NCBI GenBank assembly: GCA_928724745.1
Contig: CAKMXJ010000006.1
Span: 372,001 to 436,000, forward strand
Length of the DNA: 64,000 nucleotides
Direction: 5' to 3'
DNA from: Anthracocystis setariae
Lineage: Eukaryota > Basidiomycota > Ustilaginomycetes > Ustilaginales > Ustilaginaceae
The position numbers were made by a program, and so were the translations under genes. Shown piece by piece: positions 29,874 to 40,084 of the stretch (within the stretch, counting starts at the first letter, position 1; each line of letters starts with the position of its first letter). The notes under the pieces were generated by a model that had not been told where the DNA came from, did not search any database, and was given only the letters and a program-made list of their open reading frames with translations.

Positions 29874-31922
29874 TCATCCATCGTGACAAGACCCAAAAGA
29901 CCCACTCCTACTCCTACTCCTACACCTACCCATCCCGCCGGCCAACGACTCCCTATCCCTCACCACCACCACCACCGCCGCCGCTGCTGCTGCTGCTGCT
30001 GTAGCCGTAGTAGTACTCTTCCAACTGCTCGGTGGACCGTTGACACTACCCCTTGCGCTGCTCGCCGGACGATGATGTGCCGCCGACGACGACGACGCCA
30101 GTCGCGTCGAAATCGGCGTCCTTGCCTTGCCCCCCTCATCAAGATGTGTATAGTGCGTCACCCTAGGAGTAGCAGCGATGATGGTGGATGGCGTCGTAGA
30201 TCGGGGTATCACTGCTGCTGCCGAGCTTCCGCTTCGAAGCTTGGCCAGCGAGCCATACGACGATGAGTGCGTCATGGCCGCCGACGACGACGACGACAAC
30301 GACACAGAGCTTCTCCTTCTTGCCCCCACCGAAGACGAACCGGAACCGGATGTAGCATGCAGTGCCGCCTGGGCTGCCGCATACCTGGCAACGTGGGGAA
30401 GTGTAGCGGCTGGATCGTTTTCCATAAACTCGTGCGGCAGAGGACTAGGCCCGCCTCGACTCGACCCCCGACTGTGCGTGCTACCCACATGCAACGAACT
30501 GGGTGTCTGAGACCTTGGCAATCCCAAACTCGGCATGGGCGGCGTGCCCACATCGCCCATTCTCGAGCTCGGACGACGAACGCGCGACGCAACCGGGATC
30601 GACGAGCCGATCGTCCGGTTGCCGTCCATCGATGCCCTCGGCGCTCGCGGCGTGGATACGGGCATATGAATCGACGATACGCCGCTGCCACCGCCACCGC
30701 CACCTCCTGCGGTAGGCGAACCGAGCCCAAGTCCACCAGCCATGCGAGAGCTAGGACGTGGAATCGCCGACACTTCCTGTGGCCCCACCACGCGCGACAA
30801 ATCCTTGGCAGAGTTGATGCGCGTCTCGAGCGCCTTCATCTTGCTGATCATATCGGCCATCATACGCTTACTGCCCGCGGTGCCGTTGACGCCTTGGAGG
30901 TGGCCGCGTGGAGTGGAGGGGACACCACCCATGCGAGCCGCCGCACGCACGCTCGCCCGGAGCTGCGCACGTGCCGAAGGCGACGAGGTCAGCGCCGAGC
31001 CATGAATCTGATTGGAATGCGTCGAAGGCGTTCCCATGTGCGTATGGCTTCGTGAGAGTGCCGAGGTGCGAGTTGCGGTTGTGTTGGGGCTGTCGCCTTG
31101 CACCGCCACCAGAAGGTTGGCATCGGCACGGACGTCTCTGCTGAGCCTTCTGTTGTGACCCATGGCGCCGAGACGACGTGAGATGGGAACGCGGTTGACA
31201 CCGGGAGAGCTGAGCGCCTGTCGCGACGAGGGACGGTCTGCGATGCTGGGTTTGCGCGGCGAGCTGTCGAAGCTCTGATCGGATCTGTACGGAGGGTGAT
31301 CGTCGTACGAGGAGCTGGTCATTGTTTCGGCGCGGGAGGCGGTTCTGCTGCGAGTGACGACGTCTCTGAGAACGGCCATTTCTTCCGTCATTTCTCTAAG
31401 TTCATCCTTGAGCCGCTGGTTTTCCTCCTCCAATCGAGCCTTTTCGATCAACTCCTCCTCGAGCAACGCCGTCTTTTCGATCGTCTTGTTGTACCTGCCT
31501 TCCATGTCGGCTAGCGAAGAGGCGATCATGCGTTCTGCATTCTCGAGCTCGTCGTTGGTGAGCTCGGTATCGCGCAATTTGGTCTTGTACACCTCGACCG
31601 ACTCCCTGAGTAAGGAGAGCTCCTTTTGAAGATTGGTGAGCGTTGCGTTGTGCTCTTGAAGCGCTCGCGAGTACTTTGTTTTCCAGTCGTCGAGGTCGCC
31701 AGAGAGCTGTTGGTTGCGTCGTTTGAGGTCTGAGATCGACTTGGTAGAGGAAGCGAGCTCCTTCTCCATCTCTTGCTCGAGCTCTTTGCTGCTTTCCATA
31801 AAGTCTTGGAGACTTGATTCTGTTTCGCGAAGCGCATCTTGCATGTCGGCGACTTTGGACTTCCAGTGCTTGATCTCTTGCTCGGGAGAGTCGAAGCGCA
31901 GATCGGCGCCATCTTGGCTCAT
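29874..31922 (-). CDS. NudE/Nde1-type nuclear distribution protein
   Basis: A predicted 682-residue dynein regulator. NudE proteins bind Lis1 and dynein and are needed for nuclear migration and hyphal dynein transport. Residues about 12-190 are an almost unbroken coiled coil (EIKHWKSKVADMQDAL, ESSKELEQEMEKEL, LKRRNQQLSGDLDDWKTKY), which is the conserved NudE dimer region. The remainder is a Ser/Arg/Pro-rich disordered tail, as in fungal homologues such as RO11, ending in poly-Ala and Arg-Ser segments. I start at the first ATG (31922, MSQDGADLRF); the open frame runs eight codons further without an ATG. It is divergent from the XMAP215 homologue. Confidence 0.85.
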   Translation of the reverse strand: MSQDGADLRFDSPEQEIKHWKSKVADMQDALRETESSLQDFMESSKELEQEMEKELASSTKSISDLKRRNQQLSGDLDDWKTKYSRALQEHNATLTNLQKELSLLRESVEVYKTKLRDTELTNDELENAERMIASSLADMEGRYNKTIEKTALLEEELIEKARLEEENQRLKDELREMTEEMAVLRDVVTRSRTASRAETMTSSSYDDHPPYRSDQSFDSSPRKPSIADRPSSRQALSSPGVNRVPISRRLGAMGHNRRLSRDVRADANLLVAVQGDSPNTTATRTSALSRSHTHMGTPSTHSNQIHGSALTSSPSARAQLRASVRAAARMGGVPSTPRGHLQGVNGTAGSKRMMADMISKMKALETRINSAKDLSRVVGPQEVSAIPRPSSRMAGGLGLGSPTAGGGGGGGSGVSSIHMPVSTPRAPRASMDGNRTIGSSIPVASRVRRPSSRMGDVGTPPMPSLGLPRSQTPSSLHVGSTHSRGSSRGGPSPLPHEFMENDPAATLPHVARYAAAQAALHATSGSGSSSVGARRRSSVSLSSSSSAAMTHSSSYGSLAKLRSGSSAAAVIPRSTTPSTIIAATPRVTHYTHLDEGGKARTPISTRLASSSSAAHHRPASSARGSVNGPPSSWKSTTTATAAAAAAAAVVVVVRDRESLAGGMGRCRSRSRSGSFGSCHDG

Positions 31923-33484
31923 GGTGGCAGAGTTGGTGGAGCGCACGCCCCAGCCTCAGCTGAGCAGCTCAGCGAGGCAAGTGAAACAAGGTCAAAGGCG
32001 AACGACGGATTTGTCGAGATTTGCAAGATGGTGGTCGGAGGTGAGAGAAGGGAAGAGAAGAGAAGAATGCAAAGATGGAATTTGCGGGATAGGCTTAGGC
32101 TCAGTCGAGCCGAGTTAAAGCAAGCCAAGTCAGGGTGGAGAAAGTAGTGTTGCGTGCCTTTCGGCTCGGACCGCCTCTCGCTGGTTGGTTTCATTTAGAC
32201 ACCGCGCTGAGTTGCACTGCGCTGCGCTGCTCTCTGAGCCAAAAAAATATCAAATCAAAAGAGTGTTGGTTCCAGAAAACAAAGCCTAAAGAATGACTCT
32301 GAGAGAAGCAAGAATTCGCAAAGACTGGACCTAACAAGAGAACCGACGACACACTCACACACTAGCACGCAGCAACATCTTGGCACCAACGGTCAATGCC
32401 TTGCTATTATTTAAAGCTGTGCACCTTGGTTACAGCATACAACACAGTGTGCCGCCGGTCGATGATGTGATTCAAAGTCTAGTTGGTTTGATGCACTCAG
32501 AGACTTGACTAGAGCATTGCACATACTGTACGCATTCACTGTCACTGTCTGCAATCACTGTGTACTTGACTGTCCTGTCCTGTACTGTACTGTACTGTAT
32601 ATCTCTACACGGCACTTGGCTTGGCTTGGCTGCACTCTGCATCAACAGACAAGCAAGCAGTACTGTAGTGACATTGACTGCCAACCAGACGCGCCTTGAG
32701 AGCGCGCGTTGGAGAGTCGGTTGAAAATGGAAAAATGAGAGATGTGTGATTGGCGGCGGGCATGCTATATGTAAACAAAGTGAAGAAGAAAAAAAAAAAA
32801 AAAAATGAGAGCAACACTTTGCGGCACTGGCGGGCGGACGCGCGCGCGCGAGTGAGTGTGATTTGTGATTTTTTTTTCGCTATACTGTGAGATCGGTCGT
32901 ACCAACATAGTGAGATTTGTTGGCCATCGTAGACGCGTCGTTGCTTTTGCTGTGTTTTGAAGAGACGGAGGAGAGCAACACTTTTTCGCAATCGACGGTG
33001 GAGCGCTGAGGCGATGAAGGATGAGCAGCTAAGCTCAACTGAGCAGCAGCAGCAGCACCAAAGCCAAAGCCAAAGCCAAAGCCAAATAATTTAGGCTTTC
33101 TTTTCGTTCATACCACATCACCATCTGCAGCGCGCATCACTTTGGCGACCACACTTAGTCGTCACACACCTCCAACTCTACCACCACCACCACCGCCACC
33201 ACCACCAACCATCCCTCAACGCGCCAACACCGCAAATCACACGGCTATTCCCACCATCCTCTGTCGTCTATCTATCGCCGTTTCCCGTTCATACGTCCAA
33301 CCATCGTTCGTTTGTCTACGCTTCGTGACTTTGATGCCGAAAAACGCACGCTAGCCCTCCTCTTTCCGTACCCTTTGCTGCTGCTTCAAGCTACTGCGAC
33401 GCTAACTCTGGTGGTCTTTTCCTTTGGTTCCAGCGATCAACACCTTCGATCTCGCCCGTCCGGTGTTACCAATCCACTCTCAGC
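31923..33484. promoter_or_regulatory. Shared divergent promoter region, NudE / XMAP215 homologue
   Basis: About 1.56 kb between two divergent microtubule-related genes. It contains pentamer tracts (32211-32230, 32571-32600 and GGCTT units near 32615-32633), an A-run at 32790-32805, a short CG run at 32837-32849 and CCA/CCG triplets in the XMAP215-side leader (33180-33210). No separate gene is visible. Confidence 0.6.
32571..32600. repeat. Pentanucleotide tract (TGTCC/TGTAC)
   Basis: Six consecutive 5-base units: TGTCC twice, TGTAC three times and TGTAT. Confidence 0.8.
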
Positions 33485-36400
33485 ATGAGCATCGACATGA
33501 TGGGCGGTGGCGCCCCGGCAGAGACCGATTTTACCAAGATGTCGATAGAAGAGCGTCTCTCTTCCAAGGTCTGGAAGGCAAGAGTCTCGGCATACGAAGA
33601 CCTTTCCAAGGCTTTTCCAAAAACTTCTTCCGAATCCGATCCCATCTTTCGCCAATATACCCGCAATCCCGACATCTTGAAAGCAATGGTCATCGACACC
33701 AACGCCGTCGCACAGGAGAAGGGCGTCGATGCTGTTCGTGCTTTCGTCGAGTTCGGTGGTCAACCTGCCGGAAAGACAAGAGAGTTCGTGCTTCCATCCC
33801 TGGTCGATAAATGTCTGGGATCCACGCGCGCCGCAACAAAAAACAATGCTCTCAACCTCATCTCCTTCTACGCAGAGATGGAGGACGTCGTAGGCTGCGA
33901 GCCACTTCTCGCCGACCTACTCGAAGGTCTCAAAGCCAAGCAGCCCAAAATCGTAGCCGGTTGCGTCACAGCTATCAAGCACCTCGTCCGCGACTTTGGT
34001 CACAAACAGGTAGCCCCCAAGCCCATCCTCAAGCATCTACCGGACATGTTTGCTCACTCCGACAAAAACGTTCGTGCAGAGGCGTCTCTGCTCGCCCACG
34101 AGCTCCACAAGTACATCGGCGCTGCCCTCGAACCCACCATCGACTCGCTCAAGGACATCCAGGCCAAAGAGCTCCGACAGCAGTTTGCAGACATCGATGC
34201 CCAGCTCTCCTCCAAACCCGCTCCCACCCGCTTTCTTCTCAGCCAACGCGAAAAATTGCAGGCGACCGCCGCATCCGTTCCCCAAGCCAATGGCGTCGCT
34301 CACGATGCACCATCCGCCGAAGGAGCTGGCTCATTCCACCAAACACAAGACGACCAGGACGACGTCGACCCCTACGATCTTGCAGAGCCGATCAACGTCT
34401 TTGGCAGTCGCGACTTCCCCGCCGACTTTGAAGACATGATCGTCTCCAAAAAGTGGCAGGAGCGCAAGGAGACGCTGGAATCCATTCTCAAGATCCTTAC
34501 CTCGTCGCCAAAGGTCCAGCCCGACGGTCGCTTTGACAACCTCGTCGATCATCTCGCACTCAAGATCCAGAAGGATGCCAACATCAATGTCGTCCTCGTC
34601 TCATGTCAGTGTCTCGAAGCCATGGCCAAAGGCCTCCGAGACAACTTTGCCCGCTACAAGGACAAGGTCGTGCCTCCCATCATCGAAAAGCTCAAGGAAA
34701 AGAAGCCCACCACCGTCGAAGTGCTTGCCAAGGCGCTCGATGCCATCTTCCAAACCGTCTCCTTTTCCGACATCCTCGAGCACATCTTCACCGGTATCAA
34801 GCACAAGAACCCCGCTGTCAAGACAGAATCCATCCTCTTCCTCGTTCGATGCCTTCGCACCACCAAACTGCCGCCCGCCAAGGCCGACATCAAGCCCATC
34901 GGCGATGCGCTCGTCACCGCCATGGCAGACGGCTCGCCAGACGTGCGTGATGCAGGTGCCGCCGGTCTTGGCACTCTCATGAAGCTCATCGGCGAGCGAC
35001 CCATGAACGTGTTCCTCGATGGTCTCGATGACATCAAAAAGGCAAAAGTTCACGAAGAGTTCAAGACGGCACAAGTCAAGGTCAAGATGGCAGGCGCCAG
35101 TGCAACAGCTTCAGCTTCAGCTGCACCAGCAACAAGACCCGCCGCCTCTGCGCCATCCGTCACAGCTGCAGCAAATCGCGCTGCACCACCCGCCGCCGTA
35201 CGCAAACCGCCATCGGCTGCTCCTCCCACCGCTAACGGAAAGGAGAACCAGCCTCCGAGACCCGCCGTTCGACCGCCACCCGGTGTGGCTGCCCGATCCG
35301 CAGGGGCACGGCCTGCTGCTCCTTCCGCAGCCGCAAGTAGCGCGCCAACAAGGAAACCAGCAGCCTCAGCTTCCAGCACCCGTCCAGCCGCAGCTGCAGG
35401 GGGCAGCAAAGCAGCTGCTTCGGCCACCGAACCCGTAAAGTACCGCTTCCACCCTGACGATGCAGAGGCACGTGCCGGCGAGCTCATCCCGGCTGCAATC
35501 ATGACTCAGTTGGCCAGCAGCAATTGGAAAGAGCGTCTGACGGGCATGACCGAATTCAATGACTGGCTCAAGGTCGAAGCCGAGACCGTCGAGTCCGAGG
35601 TCATTGTACGTGCCCTGGGCAAGAAGCCCGGCTGGAAGGAGAGCAACTTCCAAGTCATGGCCGAGGTCTACAAGGCACTTCAATCGCTTGCCAACGACTG
35701 TCCCACCTTCGGCCGTCCATCAGTGGCTCTCTCTGTCCAGCCCTTGTGCGACAAGCTCGGCGACATCAAGCTCAAGACCCCGGCTGGCGAGACCTTGGTC
35801 ACTTTTGCGGAAAAGACTTCGTTTGGCTTCCTCCTGGCACAGGCACTAGGTCCTTTGGGCGCGCTCAAAGCACCCAAGGCGATCGCTGACTCCATCCTCT
35901 GGGTCGATCAGACGCTGTTGGAGTTCGGCACGGCTGGTGTTGATGTGCGATCCTTGATCGATTACCTCGTCACCTGTCTCAAGTCTGCCAATGCTGCTGT
36001 GCGAACCAACGCCACCAAGGCGATCGGCACGCTGGCTCGATTCCTCGGTACGGCACTCAACGCCTTCGTCGCGGATTTGAACCCTCAGCTCCGCACCACG
36101 ATCGAGGGCGAGATCGAGAAGGCTGCCTCGAACCCCCCGCCTGCCCCGGTGCGCTTTAGCGAGGAGACCAAGGCGCCTGCTGGTAAAGCTGCGGCAGGTG
36201 GCGGAGGGGCCGGAGGTGCATCTGCTCCTCAGGACAACGGTGTGGATGAGGACATGCTCGACGAGCTCGTTCCCCGCGTCGATCTCGACCGTCTCGTTTC
36301 CGCTGCTGCGATCGCACGCATGGGCGACGCCAACTGGAAGGAGCGCAAAGAGGGTCTCGAAGAGGTGCTCTCCGTCGTCAACGCCAACGGCCGCTTGAAG

Positions 36401-39400
36401 GGCAACATGGCCGAGCTAGCCAATGCGCTCAAGATGCGATGCTCCGATAGCAACATCATGTGCAAAAACATGGCGCTCGATGCCATTGCCAAGATCGCCA
36501 CCGGCATGAACAAGCATTTTGAGCCGCAAGCCAAGATCCTGTCAGGTCCGATCACTCAGGTTTTGGCCGATGCCAAGGTACCTGTTCGAGCTGCAGCGAC
36601 TACAGCGCTGACTGCTATTGCCGAGCAGGTCGGTGCCGGTCCCATGCTTCCTGGCATGGCCACGGTGGCCGAGAGTAAGGCGGCCAACCCGATGCTCAAG
36701 CAGGAGCTGTTTGCGTGGCTCGCCACCTGGTTCGAGTCGCATCCTCCAGAAAAGGGCATGGATCTGGCACCGCTCGCCTTGCCGTGTGTTCAGTGCCTCG
36801 ATGATAAGCTCGCAGCAGTGCGTAAGGCGTCCCAAGCAGTCTTGCCATTCATCATCATGCGAGCTGGTTACAAGCACGTCATGGAGCAAGCCAATCAGCT
36901 CAAGCCTGCCTCGAAGAACACGGCCATCCCGCTGATCGATGCTGCCAAAGCACAAGCACAGGCCGTAGCTCGTGCGAATGCTGCGGCTCCAGCTGCGGCT
37001 CCCATTGCGCCGGCGGCGGCTCCTCGTGGCGTCGCAGCCGGTGCTCGAGGTAGCGTCGCCTCGCCTGCTCGTGCTGCCGGAACAGCTGCACCATCGGCAG
37101 CTGCTCCTTCGACGTCGTCGCCGCGCACATCGACAATCGCACGTCCCGGTGGAGTCAAGCCTCCCACGGCAGTCGGACGTTCACTCAAGGCGCCTTCTTC
37201 TGCGATTGCGCGCGGACCTCGGCTGGCATCGGAAGGCAGTGATGGTGCGGTCCCGTCCCGCAGTGCCTCAGCCTCTACTGGCGCTGCGGCAGGTCAAAAC
37301 GCTACCATGGATCGTTCGGCGCCCCTGATTTCGGACGATCCCAAGGCCAAGGCGCTGCGCGAGAAACGCGAAGGCAAGGGCGCCAACTGGATCGGCGCTG
37401 ACGGCGCGCCGCGCTCCGAGCTGGTCGAGGTTCTGCGTCAACAGTGCGAAGGCCAGCTCAGTCGTGCGCTGATCGACTCCATGTTCAGCAAGAGCCATTC
37501 TGCCGAGAAGGACTTCTACGCCGCTCTGAGCTTGCTGTCGGACTTCATCTCATCGCCCACCTTTGCCGAGGAGCAGTACGGATTCTCCTCGGACGAGACC
37601 ATCGAGCGCACGCTGGCCAATTCGGACCTGATCTTCAAGTACGTTTCGATCCGCCTCACGGACAACAACACGAGCCTGTCGCTCAAATGTCTCGACATCC
37701 TGGAGCACATGGTGGCCCTGCTCAGCACGCAGCAGTATCACATGAGCGACTACGAGGCGGCCTGCATCCTGCCATGTCTGACGGCCAAGTTCGGTGATGC
37801 CAAGGTGGCGTTTCGGGACAGGATCCGCGAAATTTTCCGCAAAATGACGTTTATCTTCCCACCGAGCAAGTTGCTCGGCAGTTACTTGGAGAACGGCCTG
37901 CCGAGCAAGAACGCCAGGGTGAGGACGGAGTGTTTGAGCGAGGTGGGCTACTTGTTCAGCAAGAATGGGTTGCAGGTGTGTAGCCCGTCGAGGACGTTGC
38001 CGGTGATTGCCAAGCAGATCAGCGACAGGGATGCGAACGTGAGGGCGGCGGCGTTGACGGCGATTGGAGAGGCGTACAAGATCATCGGCGACGACGTTTA
38101 TAAGCTGGTGGGTGCGCTGCCGGGCAAGGAGATGGGAATGTTGGAGGAGAGGTTGAAGCGCACTGCTGTGCCGTCGGCGTCCGCGGCTGGTCGACCGGCT
38201 GCGGCGGCTAGCACGATCGCAAGACCGGGCCCGAGAGCTTCTGTCGTGCCATCGTCTGCTGCAGGGTCCTCTTCACCGGCTCGGCAGTCGGCAGGACCTC
38301 CTTCGTCGAGACTTGCGCGCCCTGGATCGTCTCTGTCTCTGCAAACGGCACCGTCGGCGGCGCTGAGAAGTCGTCTGCCTGCACCGGGAGCTGCTGCGGG
38401 TGCCTCGCGTCGCGAATCGGCGATTGGCCTGCCGCGAGCAGCCGCCGCTACGCGCTCTTCGACTGGCGCTCCCTCTCCGCGTGGTTCGACGTTGCGTGCG
38501 TCCTCGGATAACGCCCGTCCGCCCAGCGTGGTTGCCCAGCCACGCGAGCGGACCGAGCTGGTGGACGACGAGCTCGCCGAAGAGGAGGACGAAGAGCTCA
38601 CGGTGGACCAGGCGATCAACCTCGTGGTGTCCAACAATGTGGAACAGTGCGTGCTGGCACTCAAGCACGTCGAAGCTTTCATCCGCGAAGAAGAACCAGC
38701 TCTGATCCACCATGTGGATCAGCTCGCTATTGTGCTGAGCAAGCAGATGGCACGCGCCTTTACGCCGGACTCTGGCGACTTGGGCAACGAGCGGTTGAAG
38801 AAGCATCTGCTGGTAGTGTCGACGTCGTTGTTCGATAAGAACCGGATGTGGCAAGGCTCGTGCACGTTGGGATCGTATCTGTCGCGTTCGGCGCTGATTC
38901 CGCTGCTGACGGTGTTGCTGCAGCAGTTGATCCAGTCTACCTCGAGGACGGACGATGCGGGTGCGCAGAACGAGAGCAAGTTCCTGAACGTGATTGTGCT
39001 GCGTTGCTTTTCGGCGTGCAATCTCAACTTGCTGTACGGCGCGTGTCTGCAGATGCTGAGCGAGGCGACGGAGGATTTGCGCGAGTTGGAAGGCGTGGTG
39101 TTGGAGACGCGCGCCAAGTTCTCGGAGCTGTTGGTCAAGTGTCTTTGGAAGATCGCCAAGAGGTTGGAGGAGAGTTTGAGGCAGGGCGAGGTGGAGCCGC
39201 AGCAGTTGTTTGCGGATGTCGAGAGTTTTTTGCAGGCGATTGCGCCGTCCGAGTGGAGGTCAAGGGCGCAGGAGCGGGTGGCGTTGGCGGATTTGCCGTT
39301 GAGGACGGTCAAGATTATTCTGAACCATACGAGCAATTTCTATGGCGAGGAGGCGTTGGGGATGTTGGAGATGGTGCCGAATGCTGAGAATAGCTTCGTG

Positions 39401-39961
39401 TACAAGTATTTGATTCGGATGTTGAATATCAAGGCGGAGGAGAAGGCGGTTGTCGCCGATGCGGATGGGGAGGCGGAGGCGGAAGAGGCCGAGGAGGCCG
39501 AGGAGAAGGCCGAGGCGGTGGAGTCGAATGGGGTTGAGGAGGGAGGGACGAGCAGTCATCATGCTGAGTTGAGGGATATCTTTCAGCGCATTTCCAACAA
39601 GGCTGAATCCAGGCAGGGGATTAGGGAGCTGTATGAGTTTCAGAAACGTTACCCTCATTTGGAGAAGCATGTCGAGAACTCGTTGCAGAAGACGGGGCCG
39701 ATCTTTCAAAGGTTTATCAAGCGCGCACTGGCGAATCATGCCGCCGAGGATCCAGATATGCTCAACGCCAACGGGGCCACAGAGGCGGTGGTGGTGCCGG
39801 GAACACCGACAAGGCTCAGACGATCTACGCCCATCGATGCATCCGCACCAGTGTCAGTAGGCAGTCCTACCAGTTCAACTGCCAGTCCAAGAACAAGCTC
39901 CATCCGAACCAGCGCTACCGACGATCGACTCGCTCAACTGCGAGCCAAGTTCACCTCATAA
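33485..39961 (+). CDS. XMAP215/Stu2/Dis1-family microtubule polymerase with five TOG-like domains
   Basis: A 2158-residue single-exon protein that would bind tubulin and speed microtubule plus-end growth. TOG-like HEAT arrays begin near residues 15 (LSSKVWKARVSAYEDL), 303 (FPADFEDMIVSKKWQERKE), 654 (PAAIMTQLASSNWKERLTG), 928 (AAIARMGDANWKERKEGL) and 1308 (VEVLRQQCEGQLSRALIDS). They are separated by long Ala/Pro/Ser/Arg linkers of the kind that bind the microtubule lattice. A further helical domain at about 1700-1970 (VDQAINLVVSNNVEQCVLAL) matches the conserved C-terminal part of animal XMAP215/chTOG. An acidic segment and a low-complexity tail follow. Five TOG arrays is the animal layout, whereas budding-yeast Stu2 has two. 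The start ATG is at 33485, and no introns are needed. Confidence 0.93.
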   Translation: MSIDMMGGGAPAETDFTKMSIEERLSSKVWKARVSAYEDLSKAFPKTSSESDPIFRQYTRNPDILKAMVIDTNAVAQEKGVDAVRAFVEFGGQPAGKTREFVLPSLVDKCLGSTRAATKNNALNLISFYAEMEDVVGCEPLLADLLEGLKAKQPKIVAGCVTAIKHLVRDFGHKQVAPKPILKHLPDMFAHSDKNVRAEASLLAHELHKYIGAALEPTIDSLKDIQAKELRQQFADIDAQLSSKPAPTRFLLSQREKLQATAASVPQANGVAHDAPSAEGAGSFHQTQDDQDDVDPYDLAEPINVFGSRDFPADFEDMIVSKKWQERKETLESILKILTSSPKVQPDGRFDNLVDHLALKIQKDANINVVLVSCQCLEAMAKGLRDNFARYKDKVVPPIIEKLKEKKPTTVEVLAKALDAIFQTVSFSDILEHIFTGIKHKNPAVKTESILFLVRCLRTTKLPPAKADIKPIGDALVTAMADGSPDVRDAGAAGLGTLMKLIGERPMNVFLDGLDDIKKAKVHEEFKTAQVKVKMAGASATASASAAPATRPAASAPSVTAAANRAAPPAAVRKPPSAAPPTANGKENQPPRPAVRPPPGVAARSAGARPAAPSAAASSAPTRKPAASASSTRPAAAAGGSKAAASATEPVKYRFHPDDAEARAGELIPAAIMTQLASSNWKERLTGMTEFNDWLKVEAETVESEVIVRALGKKPGWKESNFQVMAEVYKALQSLANDCPTFGRPSVALSVQPLCDKLGDIKLKTPAGETLVTFAEKTSFGFLLAQALGPLGALKAPKAIADSILWVDQTLLEFGTAGVDVRSLIDYLVTCLKSANAAVRTNATKAIGTLARFLGTALNAFVADLNPQLRTTIEGEIEKAASNPPPAPVRFSEETKAPAGKAAAGGGGAGGASAPQDNGVDEDMLDELVPRVDLDRLVSAAAIARMGDANWKERKEGLEEVLSVVNANGRLKGNMAELANALKMRCSDSNIMCKNMALDAIAKIATGMNKHFEPQAKILSGPITQVLADAKVPVRAAATTALTAIAEQVGAGPMLPGMATVAESKAANPMLKQELFAWLATWFESHPPEKGMDLAPLALPCVQCLDDKLAAVRKASQAVLPFIIMRAGYKHVMEQANQLKPASKNTAIPLIDAAKAQAQAVARANAAAPAAAPIAPAAAPRGVAAGARGSVASPARAAGTAAPSAAAPSTSSPRTSTIARPGGVKPPTAVGRSLKAPSSAIARGPRLASEGSDGAVPSRSASASTGAAAGQNATMDRSAPLISDDPKAKALREKREGKGANWIGADGAPRSELVEVLRQQCEGQLSRALIDSMFSKSHSAEKDFYAALSLLSDFISSPTFAEEQYGFSSDETIERTLANSDLIFKYVSIRLTDNNTSLSLKCLDILEHMVALLSTQQYHMSDYEAACILPCLTAKFGDAKVAFRDRIREIFRKMTFIFPPSKLLGSYLENGLPSKNARVRTECLSEVGYLFSKNGLQVCSPSRTLPVIAKQISDRDANVRAAALTAIGEAYKIIGDDVYKLVGALPGKEMGMLEERLKRTAVPSASAAGRPAAAASTIARPGPRASVVPSSAAGSSSPARQSAGPPSSRLARPGSSLSLQTAPSAALRSRLPAPGAAAGASRRESAIGLPRAAAATRSSTGAPSPRGSTLRASSDNARPPSVVAQPRERTELVDDELAEEEDEELTVDQAINLVVSNNVEQCVLALKHVEAFIREEEPALIHHVDQLAIVLSKQMARAFTPDSGDLGNERLKKHLLVVSTSLFDKNRMWQGSCTLGSYLSRSALIPLLTVLLQQLIQSTSRTDDAGAQNESKFLNVIVLRCFSACNLNLLYGACLQMLSEATEDLRELEGVVLETRAKFSELLVKCLWKIAKRLEESLRQGEVEPQQLFADVESFLQAIAPSEWRSRAQERVALADLPLRTVKIILNHTSNFYGEEALGMLEMVPNAENSFVYKYLIRMLNIKAEEKAVVADADGEAEAEEAEEAEEKAEAVESNGVEEGGTSSHHAELRDIFQRISNKAESRQGIRELYEFQKRYPHLEKHVENSLQKTGPIFQRFIKRALANHAAEDPDMLNANGATEAVVVPGTPTRLRRSTPIDASAPVSVGSPTSSTASPRTSSIRTSATDDRLAQLRAKFTS

Positions 39962-39962
39962 C

Positions 39963-39984
39963 CACACACACACACACACACACA

Positions 39985-40011
<27 letters not shown>
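39963..40011. repeat. CA run joined to CT run
   Basis: About ten CA units followed by about fourteen CT units, starting right after the XMAP215-homologue stop codon in the short gap before convergent DPM1. Confidence 0.9.
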
Positions 40012-40015
<4 letters not shown>

Positions 40016-40084
40016 CTGTAATGGTTTTTTTTTTTCTTTATTCACTTGAGTTTCCAGTGCGAAGCGAATAGTGTATGTGTGCTG

